In this document: positions 34,792 to 45,816 of the stretch, one piece after another
Numbering within the stretch: position 1 is the first letter of the stretch
Layout of the letters: every line of letters begins with the position of its first letter
Source: Oxytricha trifallax
Lineage: Eukaryota > Ciliophora > Spirotrichea > Sporadotrichida > Oxytrichidae
Length of the DNA: 64,000 nucleotides
NCBI GenBank assembly: GCA_000711775.1
Contig: ARYC01000409.1
Coordinates: 96,326 to 160,325, forward strand
Reading direction: 5' to 3'
Made by a program: the position numbers and the translations under genes
Notes under the pieces: generated by a model
The model's database searches: none
What the model saw: the letters and a program-made list of their open reading frames with translations, nothing else
What the model was told of the DNA's origin: nothing

Positions 34792-37151
34792 TCACTTTCT
34801 CCTAATTTTGGATACTTTAATATTTTTAGTACCAAACATCTACTTCTTATCTTGGTGCTTATTAAGCTCTAACAGATTGTTAGTCATTAAACCATGTTCC
34901 ATAGTTACTTCTAAGTATTTTCTCATAAGAAAGATATCTTATTATTCTTTTCTTTCATTATATTGCTCATCAGATTCGTTTTCCAGCTGAAATTATTCTT
35001 TGACAACAGCCATTTTAATATATGAAAAAATAAAAGCATTCCAATAGAGCTTCCAAAAGCCTTAGCAATATCTTCATCAGAAAGTGTGGGATTAACATCA
35101 TACATGATTCTTGTGTAGAGTTAATAATTAATGGCCTCATACTAGTTACCTTTAACTCTCTTATTGTCAAGGATATGATCATACTCAGATTTGGCTTTCA
35201 TAAACTCTCTGCTGAAACTATTAATCTGATTCTTTGTGAAACTATAGAGTGACATATTCATAGCATTGAGACACAAATAAGCATTGTAACTGCGATAAGA
35301 AATCAATTCTACAGCTCTATCATATTCACTGTCAAATTGAATGATATTCATAGTATCTCCAAATTTTAGCCTGAAATACTAAGCTACAATCTTAATATCA
35401 TGCTTTGTAACTATGTCTTAATAGTTACCTCTAATAATCTAATCTATCTCGGAAGCTCCAAAGTAGTCGTCTTTTTCCTTGAATCTTTAGTTAGCTAAAT
35501 AATTGGATAAATATTTCATACTTAAGCTTAAATAATAACAAAAAGTTAAAGGAACACAGGTTTTAAATACTATTGACAAAATTAAAATGAAGATTAAACT
35601 AGTTTCGTTTATCTTTAGTGAAAATTCTTTTGAAAATCTTTATCATATAAATGAAGATAGCATAACACCTATTAAGTATGTTCCTCAATTTTAATCTTTC
35701 TCAATTATTCATGTTGTTGCTTGAAGTCCCTAAAACTTTACTTTTACAAATATTATGATATATCCTGCTTGTCTGTGTGCAAAGTTTTCACTAACTCAAA
35801 ATGATCAAATAGATTTAGAGGTCTAGTATTATCAGATTCTGACAGAATCAGTAGGTACCCAAAGAATTTTCTAACAACCCTATGTTTTATTTTCTACAAT
35901 AAAAGCTTCTAGTGATTGTATCCCTCATTATTGTCAGCTGGCATTTCTATGAAGTACTGCTTCATGAATTTCATCAATTTTTCAATGTTTGTTTCTTCGA
36001 ACTGATTGTTTTGCTTGCTAAACAGATCTCCAAATAAAAGCAGTAAGTATTGCTAACATTAAAACATAAAAGAAGTCAGAGTTTAATTATAATTTTGGGT
36101 CTCAGGAGCAGTACAAATAATTTAATATGCTGATCTTTCTATGAAATGTTTATCATCATTAAAGCATCTTCTTGTGCAATACAGAGTGTTAGTTAAATAC
36201 ATATAAACTTAGCACAATGCTTTGCTTGGATAGTAATAAAGTTATTCTTCCTTCAGATTTTCATTCAATTACTTAGAAGTCTTGATCATATTTGCCAATT
36301 CAATCACTGCCTAATGAGGATCTATATATACTCTCTTAAAAGTGCAATAATTTACCTTTTAGTGAATGCAAATATTTAAAAAAATATAACCTTATTTGTA
36401 ATTTAATAAATATTTCTTGACTATATACTGGGCAAAGTTAAGATAAGTTTTGCTTTCAGTTGCATAAATCTCAGAGTTTAACTTTGATGTGATTAAATTC
36501 ACAAATTAATCTACAAAGTAATCCTCGGACATAGGTTTTGCTTTAAGTTTCCAATAACTAAAATTTTATTTAAAATTCAAGTATTTACTTGTAAAGGATG
36601 CCACCATTGACTAGGGAAGCAGTAGATATTGTAGGAATACATTTGAATTTGGGAAATTAAATTTAAATTAATTTACAATAATTCAAAATAGTGGCAGTTA
36701 AAGTTGGCAAAATTGGATGATCTTATGCTCATTCGATAGAGAATTCAAAATTAGCTGGACTTTATTATTGGCGGTACTATTTTATCTCATCCCTGGAGCG
36801 AGATAACTCCACTTTAATTAAACTCATCTAAATTCATTAAATTATACCCTCACATTAAACTCAAGTTATCTCGCTCCAGGGAGGAGATAAAATAGTACCG
36901 CCAATAATAAAGTCCAGCTAATTTTGAATTCTCTATCAAACGAGCCCAAGATCGTTTAAATTGGCCAACTTTAACTGCCAAGATTTTGATTTATATTTAT
37001 TTTAATTATAATTAATTTCCCAAATTCAAATGTATTCCTACAATAATAATTCCTTAGCGTCTAAACCAACTTTAAATTAGATTTACTAATTGATCTTAAT
37101 AATGTTAACTTAAATAGTGTTCAAATATTTAAAGAAGAAAGTTAATTTCAT
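34792..37151 (-). CDS. Unknown helical protein, IES- and foldback-interrupted
   Basis: Read as one gene from ATG 37151 to TGA 34792-34794. Segments in order: MKLTFFFKYLNTIQVN, VGLDAKEL, then across the foldback IES STASLVNGGILYNYWKLKAK, PMSEDYFVDQFVNLITSKLN, a long helical body (PHQAVIELANMIKTSKQLN, QCQQYLLLLFGDLFSKQNNQ), and after a seam near 35520 MKYLSNYLANQRFKEKDDYF, NPTLSDEDIAKAFGSSIGMA and VKEQFQLENESDEQ. At 35516-35519 the first open frame ends in a TGA overlapping the ATG of the second (ATGA); a 29-nt GT-AG intron would fuse them in frame, so one gene is likelier than two. I do not recognise the family. Confidence 0.5.
35015..35040 (-). other. Mini-IES, 26 bp, pointer AATG
   Basis: AATG on the minus strand (CATT at 35011-35014 and 35037-35040) flanks 26 bp. 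Removal joins AFGSSIGM to AVVKEQFQLENES in frame; without it the frame goes wrong and ends in TGA. No GT-AG ends. Confidence 0.6.
36628..37044. mobile_element. 417-bp imperfect palindrome (foldback element) within an IES
   Basis: The left arm (36628-36809) and the complement of the right arm (36866-37044) match over about 180 bp, with outermost ends ATTGTAGGAATAC and GTATTCCTACAAT and the inner stem near AGTTATCTCGCTCCAGGG. The loop of about 56 bp is AT-rich. It has no coding capacity. It sits exactly at a break in a gene: pointer TAT allows the flanks to rejoin as AKEL-STASLVNGG. It is either a MITE-like foldback that lies in an IES or the IES itself. Confidence 0.8.
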
Positions 37152-37186
37152 ATATGTGTAAAACGTAAAAATATACTTGATATTTT

Positions 37187-39235
37187 TCATCTTATTAAGT
37201 GTCTAATAGATTATGGAGTGACCGGCTTTTTTATGTATTCAACTCTTAAGCTGTTACATTATTGCTTGATTTTCTCAGAATCTTTGCTTGAAAATCCTAC
37301 TACTGGTATGCTAACTTTATGATCAGCCAATATAGAGTTCACACTCTAAATGAATCTAGGAAGCATGATAGTTGGGTCATCAAGATCAATCATAATATAC
37401 TAATAGAAATTGCAGGAACATTAGTTTTTCTTGAATTGCTACTTGAGAAGTTTCAAAGCAGACTCCTCCAAGAAAGCTTCATCGCATTTAAACCCAACTT
37501 AGTTTTCAAATAGACCGATAAGATCAGAGAGACTCACAAGTAGAATCTCGCTGCAGCATGTACTCTTTTGTCTTAGTGGGTAAGTTTCAGAAGCTGCTCT
37601 CTTGTCATGAGAGCTATAGTGACTTTCGTTGTCATCCTCCTGCACTTAGCTAAATTGATTCTTGCCAACATTCGAATTATCTTGAGACAATTTATTCGAT
37701 CTAATGCCTGCTCTAGGTGGGTCGGATTAACGAGTAAGGAAATTAGAGCCAGTCTAAAATTTGCTTTCTTCAAATTTTTCATTTCTCTCTTGTGGATTGT
37801 AAGTTTCATGTTTGGAGCTTATTGGGAGTAAAAGTGTAATTTTAAGTGATTTAGAGGATTATATGTCTATGGTCCAGTTTAGCTAAGATGAAATTATTTT
37901 GGCAATTTTCAAATTAATATCTACTTTCGATTCTATTAAGGATCTAAACTCATTGAGCAAAAGGTACTTCAAAGTTTTATTATTAATTTTGATCTAGTCA
38001 GACTTTGAATTTTCAATTTCAATTTTTAAATTTTAGCAATTGTTTATCACCTGTATAGAAGTGTTGATTTTCATGACTGATTTATAGGTTCCCTAAAGCA
38101 AAAATAATATCAGATTCAAGACAACCTGCTTAAACTTTGTGACATCGTTCTTAGCTAAGTTAGGTATATCATTTCCGTTGTTTACTTATAGATCAATGTT
38201 TTTCTTTTATATTTCACTCCTTGCTATATCTATCACTTCCTCTATTGATCGCTTAATACTAAAGTCTTCTTCAATTTATCTGAACTTATTTTCTGAAATG
38301 TTGTACACACTTTCAAAATCTTTGATTCTATAGAGCATCTTATTAATTTCACTATAGGATTCCTCTGCAATAGGCTTTCCTTAAAAATCAACATGTGTGT
38401 CGAGTCTCTGCATGCTGTTTGATGCAAACTATGCATATCCTTAAATTTGCTTCATCAAGTTATCTGTAAACTTAGACATCTCCTATTTTACTTCCATGAT
38501 TTACTCAATGTAAATCATGTGCGAAACGTCTCTAATAACAAAAATCTTATCTCTCCCGCCAGACAGGTTTACATTTACTTAATTTAAAGTAATGTACCTG
38601 CTCTCTATACTATGTCTTTCATCATACATATTTGCCCTTGATGAAATTTTCTGGAAGGAGTAAATAATTACATTTGTATTCAAAAGTTGCACCTCTTTCA
38701 TTCTTAGATAAGAACTGCCAAACACTAGTAGATGATGCTTAAATTATAATTTCCCTTTATTCTTTCTTGTTAGTATAGGGAATAATCTTAGTTTCAATTA
38801 ACTGCCTTTTCAAGCTATACATATAATTATATGATCATCATTAGGCTTAACATCATTTTGTAGTTCAAGGAGGTATCTCAAAGATTAATTCGCATAAACT
38901 ATGTAATTGTTTCTTATTAAGGCTATTCCCTCTGGAAAAGTTTCAAATATCTTCAGCCATTTAGTAACAGCTTTAATTGAGTATAACATGCTCTAATTTC
39001 GGTTATATATGCTATAAGGCCGTAAATGAAAATATTATACTCTCTAAATAGCTACCTCATACTTTTCTTAAGATATCAATAAGTAGAATACTACAACGCA
39101 TGGAGTGAAAACTTGGAAGGAAATATTAACAGGAAGAACGTGGATGTAAAAGCTATATTAAATATATTAATGCTTACGTGAAAAAGATGACTCCAGAATT
39201 AAACTTATTAAAGCAAAGTAGTAATATGCAAACAT
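37187..39235 (-). CDS. Degenerate hybrid histidine kinase with receiver domain
   Basis: ATG 39235 (MFAYYYFALISLILESSFSR) to TGA 37187-37189. A hydrophobic N-terminal region (QVFTPCVVVFYLLIS) precedes a PAS-like unit (FPEGIALIRNNYIVYANQSL), the kinase dimerisation region (SKFTDNLMKQIQGYAQFASN) and an ATPase-like part with an N-box remnant (FKQVVLNLILFLLQ) and a last strand LKITLLLP. Neither the H-box histidine nor the glycine-rich ATP lid is evident, so catalysis is doubtful. The C-terminal receiver domain keeps the acceptor region (IMIDLDDPTIMLP) and the conserved Lys (YIKKPVTPQSIR). Pseudo-histidine-kinases of this layout are common in ciliates. Two short introns near 38690-38830 remove an apparent in-frame TGA at 38810-38812. 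Confidence 0.8.
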
Positions 39236-39237
39236 AG

Positions 39238-42071
39238 TCAAATAAATAATAATTTAATTATAAATTATTAAAAATTATTTTAATATTAATTATTTGCCCT
39301 TGAAGGAAGCTCAAAAGTTTTGGAACCTGTTTATTTAAGTAAGATGCTTAGTTCTTCAATTATTCTTTATTTAATGAGTTATTTCAAGATTTCATTGTTA
39401 GGATCATCTTAAATGATTATAAAAATTGCTTTATCTGATTATTCTTTTCCCAAGAAAGCTTATTTAGCTCTAATTTCTTATAATAAATGAAAACACAGTA
39501 GAAGCTCTAAATTACTAATATTTTCTTCGCCCAAATAGTCATATCCTATTCTTACAAAGAATACTACTATATTAATTAAAAACTAGAGTAGAAATGCACC
39601 ATTATTCGTTGAAAACTATTAACTTAAAGAATAATATAAAGCTACAATAAGTCTATAAAACTTGTAATTAACATTTTTAGTAATGCTTATGTGTATTGTG
39701 TGTAAGTTTCTCCAGAATCCTGCTAATAATCAACAAAAGCAAAATATATTAATAATAGTAGTGAACATAGTCAAAATTGGACATACAAGCCATGAAATAT
39801 ATATAGTTTTCCTAATAATGATTGTCATTAATAGGAAAAGGAGGGAGACACCCCAATTTATAATTGATGTATGGATTTCCATGTCTCCATATTTCTACAT
39901 CCTGTATAATATTTCTAGAATCAAAGACAGTGACAAAAGGAGAGAAGCAATATAATTTAATATCGATATATAAGTTAATTAATAAATAATAATTGGGATG
40001 GCTTTCTTGTAAAAGTCTTGTTTCTCTTAGTTGTAAAACTGTCTGTACTCTGCGTGGTCGAAAAGCAGCAAAAATCTTGATAGCATTATATTAACGATCG
40101 ATTCTATCAAATTATTTATATTGTTATATTATTTGGATATTCAACTTACTCATTTACGAACTATCTCTTTCAAATGTTTATACCCTCATTAAAAAAGTAA
40201 TTTAAATAAAAAATGATATCTTAGAATCTAAACCAACAATATCTCTCTGAGCTTATAACAACAATTCCTATCTCGTGGTCCCAAAACTTTCAGTTTAAAT
40301 TCCAACTGATACTTACTTTCTAAATTCTCTTTTCTAATAAAAATAGTTATAATAGTAACTTTTGTGATAGTTCATGTAACTTACAATAATCTTATCATAG
40401 TTAATGATATTCCTCATTTCCTTCAAATTAACGATCTACTTCTCCGTAGTATCTCCAACTGTACCCAGAAACTTTTCTAACTTTTTAGTGTTTAACTCAA
40501 TCTCCTCATAAATGTTCTTTATTGCTGCATTTTACTAAATAAATTCTATTTCTTCTTATATGTCTTTTAAGTTGTCCACTAGAACTTCCTATATTTATAA
40601 TTTATTATTTTTGTTATAATAATTTACATTTTTATTCTTTCTTGAAGCTTATTAATCATGTTACTTAAATTTTCTTAGAAGAGTAATCTCATTTTCTAAG
40701 GTTTTTATAAATTTATCTTGTTTCTTTCTATCTTCTTAATACTAAGTGCTTAATTAGAATTTAATATCAGCTATTTTAGATTCTTATAAAATTGTAATAT
40801 AAAATAATCTATATTTAAATTATTATTTAGGTTTATCTCATACCTAGTTTAATTATTAAAGAGAACATTAAGTCTTACATGGCATCAAAGAACCCCACAA
40901 ACATTTTGAATAATTTCTCAAGCATTTAAGCTATGTGTATCTTATTCTCAGTGATGAATAATCTAATTAGTATTCTGACCAATTCACCCACTTAGTCAAG
41001 CATTTCCCTGGCTTCTTCACTCTTATTCTTTTCATTTCTATTTGACTTCTTTTCCTTCACATATTCGGTGTATAACGTGCAGACTCGACTGTACACATCG
41101 TACATTTTGTCTCTCACTTTTATTCCAATAGTGTTGCTTGAGAATTTCAAAAAGGCTTGCTTAATTATATCTATAAGAAAATTGTAAATTAAAAATATTA
41201 TTACCAAAGTTCGAGTCGAGAGACTTTTATTGGTCTTTGAAGTGATTTAGTGAATCAACAAAAGAGTGATGCTCATTCTCCTCTTTCATAACATTTATTG
41301 TTATTTCCTGGATGTGTTTTTATATCTACTAGCCAGTCCACATATCAAAATTCTTCATTGAATTGCTATGCCTATGATTATTGTACTACGAAGTAGCACC
41401 AAATCCAACAGCTTCATATCTATGATTAATGTTGGTTTATTTTTCACTAAAGTCTAATTGAGTAGATGTGAAATGCCTGCTGCTGCTATTATCATCTTTT
41501 AAATTTTGCATGGAATACCTCACATATTCTTAGTGAAATGCCTCATTTTCAATCTACTTTCTTAAATCGTTTTTATTAAGCTTTTTGGCTTAACTAACAT
41601 GAGTTTTATAGTTTAGAGTCACAGCTTTTTAATCAATGAGAGTATTTGTCAATTTTGGTGTATCATTATCATTGATTTTCTAGGTTTAGAGAGTTTGCAG
41701 CATTTTGCTTTTTGCTTAATTTAGGTTGTTGAAAGTGTTTGTGAAGTTATCTCGGTTCAGGAGATTTTTATTTTAAGGACTTTATTGCACTGAATGCAAT
41801 CTTGAATTTATCAAAGTATTGTTGAATGATGGAGCCTAAATATATATTTATTTAATAATTAAACCTGATCATTTGGAGCATTCTAATTCTTTGATGATTA
41901 AGTGTGATTATTTACAGTAGTTTTATATCCTTAGTTTTTCAAATCAGTGGTATACTTTGAACCAAAACTGTCAATAGTTAATTTTGGAGTACTGTTCCTT
42001 AAAGGAGAAGTAACCTATGTAATGTTTTTGAACATGTTACGAGATTAAACTGATTGTTCCTGCTTTATCAT
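39238..42071 (-). CDS. Coiled-coil protein with C-terminal membrane segments, unknown
   Basis: From the N-terminus: a Ser/Asn/Gln-rich disordered part (MIKQEQSVQSRNMFKNITQV), QTNINHRYEAVGFGATSQYN, a helical domain (DIIKQAFLKFSSNTIGIKVR, MYDVYSRVCTLYTEYVKEKK, FKMFVGFFDAMQDL), a coiled coil (ADIKFQLSTQYQEDRKKQDK, EIELNTKKLEKFLGTVGDTT), then hydrophobic stretches in 39700-40060 (SIINWGVSLLFLLMTIII) and a helical tail (LLQEIRAKQAFLGKEQSDKA, SKTFELPSRA). Short introns explain frame changes in 39600-39900 and 41175-41205; the structure around 40000-40300 is unresolved. It ends at TGA 39238-39240, two bases before the histidine-kinase ATG, so the two may really be one receptor-kinase gene whose seam I cannot place. 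The start is the best in-frame ATG, not certain. Confidence 0.5.
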
Positions 42072-42763
42072 TAAACTCGGTCTGATGCTACTTTATGGTC
42101 TAGTATTGCTTAAGTAGGGATTCAAAAGATATTTCAAAGAATTATTAGTTTTTTACTATAATATTATTTAAATTTGAATAATGATAGTTTAAATTTTTTC
42201 AATAAATTTTCAATAATTTAGAAATAAAAAATTATAAATTTATTAGAAGTTATTGAAAGCATCATTAACTTATATTAAATACTAATTTTTTAAAAAGATA
42301 AATAATTATTTGCAAATAATATTCCGTTTTCCAATATTTTATGGTAAAACAAAGTTTTATTTCATTTTTATTAATTAAATTAATTATACAATTGTTATCT
42401 AAACTAAATTACTATATTGACCTAAATCACAAGTCCTTATTGCTCTGTCTTGGCTTCCAGTTATCAATTTTAATTTGAATAAACGGTGCTGAGTGGAATT
42501 TGCAGAAAAACGCCGCACATACTTATAACCCATATTCCAGAAATTCAAAGTACTAATGTTCATTCTTACCACAGATAGGATGAAACTAAGTTGTACAACA
42601 AGAATCGTAGCATTGAACCATGTACCCACTAATTATTAAAACGTTATTACAATAATTTTTCTTACAAGTCTAATTTGCACACCTAGCAAGTCTTATCTTA
42701 ATTAAATTCACATTTTCTCTATAAATATATTCGAGCAAAATATAATTAAAATATATTCAAAGA
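42072..42763. other. Intergenic region between divergent genes
   Basis: AT-rich with a more complex block at 42400-42640 that has open frames on both strands: minus 42399-42629, and plus with HIPEIQSTNVHSYHRQDETK. Neither has a recognisable family and I could not decide between them. Confidence 0.4.
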
Positions 42764-45719
42764 ATGAGCAATACTACAAAAAATGAGAAATAAGTTTTGG
42801 AATTTCTGAATAAAATAGAGAAGAGTCCTGAGATGTAGCAACTATTTATCTAGAAAGCATAGGCTTACGATAATCATAAGTTAAGGAAATCAAGACTGTA
42901 GTCTTACAATCAAAGTGCTAAGTCAACAATCCACTCTCTAGACTGTTTTTCTCCAATTAATAATAAAAATAGAAATCTATAAAGCCAAAAGAGAATGGAA
43001 ACTTTAGGACCTGGTGGAAGCTTGACTCTTTAATCTAGGGGAATTAGCAGATAAGTTGGTGAAAATTATTACTTCAAGTTTATTCATGATAACAATAAAG
43101 AACTTAGCAAAAAATATAACTTACAGGAAAGAAGTCAGAGATATATCCCTTATGAAGCAGGTAAAAAGGTCCCTATGAAATAGAGAGTGCAATATTATTT
43201 AGAGAAATTAACGAATGAAGAAGATCTACAATAGCTATCATAATAAGTAAAATAACCTAAAGTAACTCACATAAAGTCCCCAGTTGAACTACTTGATGAT
43301 TAATACAAAATATTCTCTGCACATCAAAAAGAAAGATAGAAATGATTAATATAAAGCATAGATTATGAATATGATCACGTAATGAACATCAAAACTTAAG
43401 CCTCGAAATAAAATAATTAATCATTAAATTAAGATCTTGAATATAGCGATCATATAAATTATAATCTAGCGAAGAGAAGAAAACTTCAATCAAACTTACC
43501 AAACTTGTAATTAAAGCAGCAAACTCTAAAGATGAGTCAATTAGATATTTCAGTTGATAATTCTACAGTATTTAACAGTCCTTTAATTCAAAAAAGTAAA
43601 AAGGAATCTAATCCATAAACAAAAGTAAATACAACAATGCGAAATTCAATTGCAAATTTCAGCTTAAACACCAGCATGATTAAGACTATCGAGTCCTCTT
43701 AAGATCAGCGTAGTTTATTTCTTTCTCAAAAGAGACAACCTTAAAAGTTCAAGTAATCAATCATTTCAAATAGCAAAATGCAAAGATAAAACATGGATCA
43801 TTCAGATAGCAGATAGTAAAAGTCCAAAATGTATCAGAAAAATGCCTTGTCTAAAATATACTCTGCTAATACTGAAACACTTGAACAAAAAACAATAAAT
43901 TTGGTAAAGTCACTTGGCATCTTCCCATAAAAAGATTAAACTGGACATTATCATGGAGCTCTCTAGGAATACTTTAGAAATTTAACTTTACAAAACTAAG
44001 ACGGTTTATAATAGACAGATATCGAACAAATATTAGTAAGGCTTTCAAGGAAGAAATTTAAAAACCACTTACTTTAGTTCTATAGTGCCAAAATTGTTGA
44101 GAAAATCTTGAAATACTTTGATTTTAAAAAGGACTTGAGTTTTGAGCAATTTCTAAACAAAACTGAACAACTGATTCTTAAACCTAACTGCAGTTAAGAA
44201 GAATAGATTAGAAGTATAAAAGAATTTGCATTTCACTTATTTGATTGCAACAACGATGGATAAATTTGTGAGTATGACATGTTTAATATATTAAAACAGA
44301 CAAATAATGACGTGTTTTCTATCGCAATTCAGCAAGATGTAAAAGATATTTCCGAAAGAATTAAATTTAAGAAAATGTTTCAACCTTTAGCAAACTCGAA
44401 ATTTGAACAAACTTTACAGCTCTCAAATAAATTTAAGATCATGAATTTGAATAAGTTTTTAGAGGAGAGACAAACTCTGAATGGAATTCATAAAGACTTT
44501 TTAAGTGTATTTACTACACCAAGGGGAGCTAAACAAAGGAATTTTCAATCGTTAAGTAATAAAGACAAAAGGTTGTCTGACAAAATAATGGAAAACAGTC
44601 CTTGCCCTGTAAAAAAATAAAAAGATAGTTTGTTTTAATTTACTTAAGTCCAAGAAAAATCCATATTTAAAAAGCATAAATACGATTAATAACCTACATA
44701 AAATTCATCACAAGATCAAAATTTAGTAGAACCTAAAGAAAGATAAAGAAAAAATAGTTTAGGCTAGTTAGTTTAGAAGGTTCAAGACATCTATTAAACA
44801 TAGGACTTAATATACATTCATTTCGATGAATTCCAAAAAGAAATCAACTTTAAACACGGAATTCCTCTTATCGCTCTCCACTTAATCTAAGTGCTCACAG
44901 GAAACAGCATCATTGAAAAGTTACAGGAATAAATAAATGTGTAGCAAAGTATAAATATATTGAATACCTTCGATGAATCGTTCGTGAGTTTAAGACAGTA
45001 GATCAATGAATAATTTTATGAAGATTACTTAGTAGAGTATTTCAACAGGGTGGGTGAGCATAGATTTAAAGTTAACATATCTATGAATGTTTAGTCAATA
45101 GAGGGTAGGTAGTATATTAGCAAGGATTCTATGATGAAAAACATGCATGAATTATTTGGATTGTAGAATGACTATTTCGGGGAAATGATTTATAAATATT
45201 TATCTAATGGAGCAGAGAAGAAAAGAATATCATTACTAACATGGTTGTAGAAGTTCAAATTGTTCTGGCCAAAGAAGTAAGATGATGATTACGAGCATAT
45301 GATTTTAAGATAGAATAGTCTAAATTACTATAATTATATACTTATTGAAAAGAGGATGTATTATTTTATATCAGAAATGTCAATAAGAATTGGAGAAAGT
45401 ATTGTAATTAAACAAAATTGCCTTTGAAATATTGGATTTTGATAAGGACGGAATATTAAGCGTTTTGGATTTAATTAGGATTTAAGACAATTTTTCATCT
45501 AGCAGCGAGCTTGCAATTGAAATGAATAAGATTATGGAGATGTACAAGAATAAGAATATTAGACCGAAGAATGTGAGAAACCCCTTTGTCTTTGACTTTG
45601 ATTCATTTAATTCCATTATACATAGCAGCTGTATAATTAAAGAGTTGCAATATGCACTAGTTGATCAGTTTACAGAAATGAAAGATCCCAATTATAAGCA
45701 CATTTATGAGCAAAAATGA
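42764..45719 (+). CDS. EF-hand protein, unknown role
   Basis: ATG 42764 to TGA 45717-45719. A basic, Gln/Ser-rich first half (MSNTTKNEKQVLEFLNKIEK) leads to two clear calcium-binding loops: DCNNDGQICEYD (codons about 44237-44272) and DFDKDGILSVLD (45436-45471), both fitting the canonical EF-hand pattern. Between them lie helical regions (ARIIKFKKM-type, LNKFLEERQTLNGIHKDF). It resembles the calmodulin-like EF-hand scaffolds frequent in ciliates; no kinase domain is present. Two candidate mini-IESs are needed: 43336-43356 removes an in-frame TGA, and 45410-45419 corrects the frame just before the second EF-hand. The opening of the gene is divergent from the coiled-coil membrane protein gene. 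Confidence 0.78.
43336..43356 (+). other. Candidate mini-IES, 21 bp, pointer AAAG
   Basis: AAAG at 43332-43335 and 43353-43356 flanks 21 bp that hold an in-frame TGA (43343-43345). Removal gives HQKESIDYEYDHVMNIKTQA. It is 3n in length and lacks GT-AG ends. Readthrough is the alternative. Confidence 0.5.
45410..45419 (+). other. Candidate 10-bp IES, pointer AATT
   Basis: AATT at 45406-45409 and 45416-45419. Removing 10 bp restores the frame as ESIVIAFEILDFDKDGIL, leading straight into a canonical EF-hand loop. A one-base sequencing error could give the same effect. Confidence 0.4.
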
Positions 45720-45816
45720 TTTAATTTATGTATTAAACTTATTGCAACTCATACTGTTGATTTAAATTCAAAAAATAACAAGTAAATTTCTAAATAAGTT
45801 TCTTGAATATTTTAAT

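Noticed and set aside
38690..38830. In-frame TGA (38810-38812) in the histidine-kinase gene as possible UGA recoding
   Set aside because: Two short GT-AG introns (about 35 and 25 nt) give a continuous frame, and all conserved Trp positions elsewhere use TGG.
39750..39850. In-frame TGA within a membrane segment of the coiled-coil protein
   Set aside because: An intron beginning GTATGT and a second beginning GTAAGA remove it and link coding segments better.
42399..42629. Minus-strand frame with RAIRTCDLGQYSNLV
   Set aside because: Overlaps an equally plausible plus-strand frame and shows no family; left as undecided.
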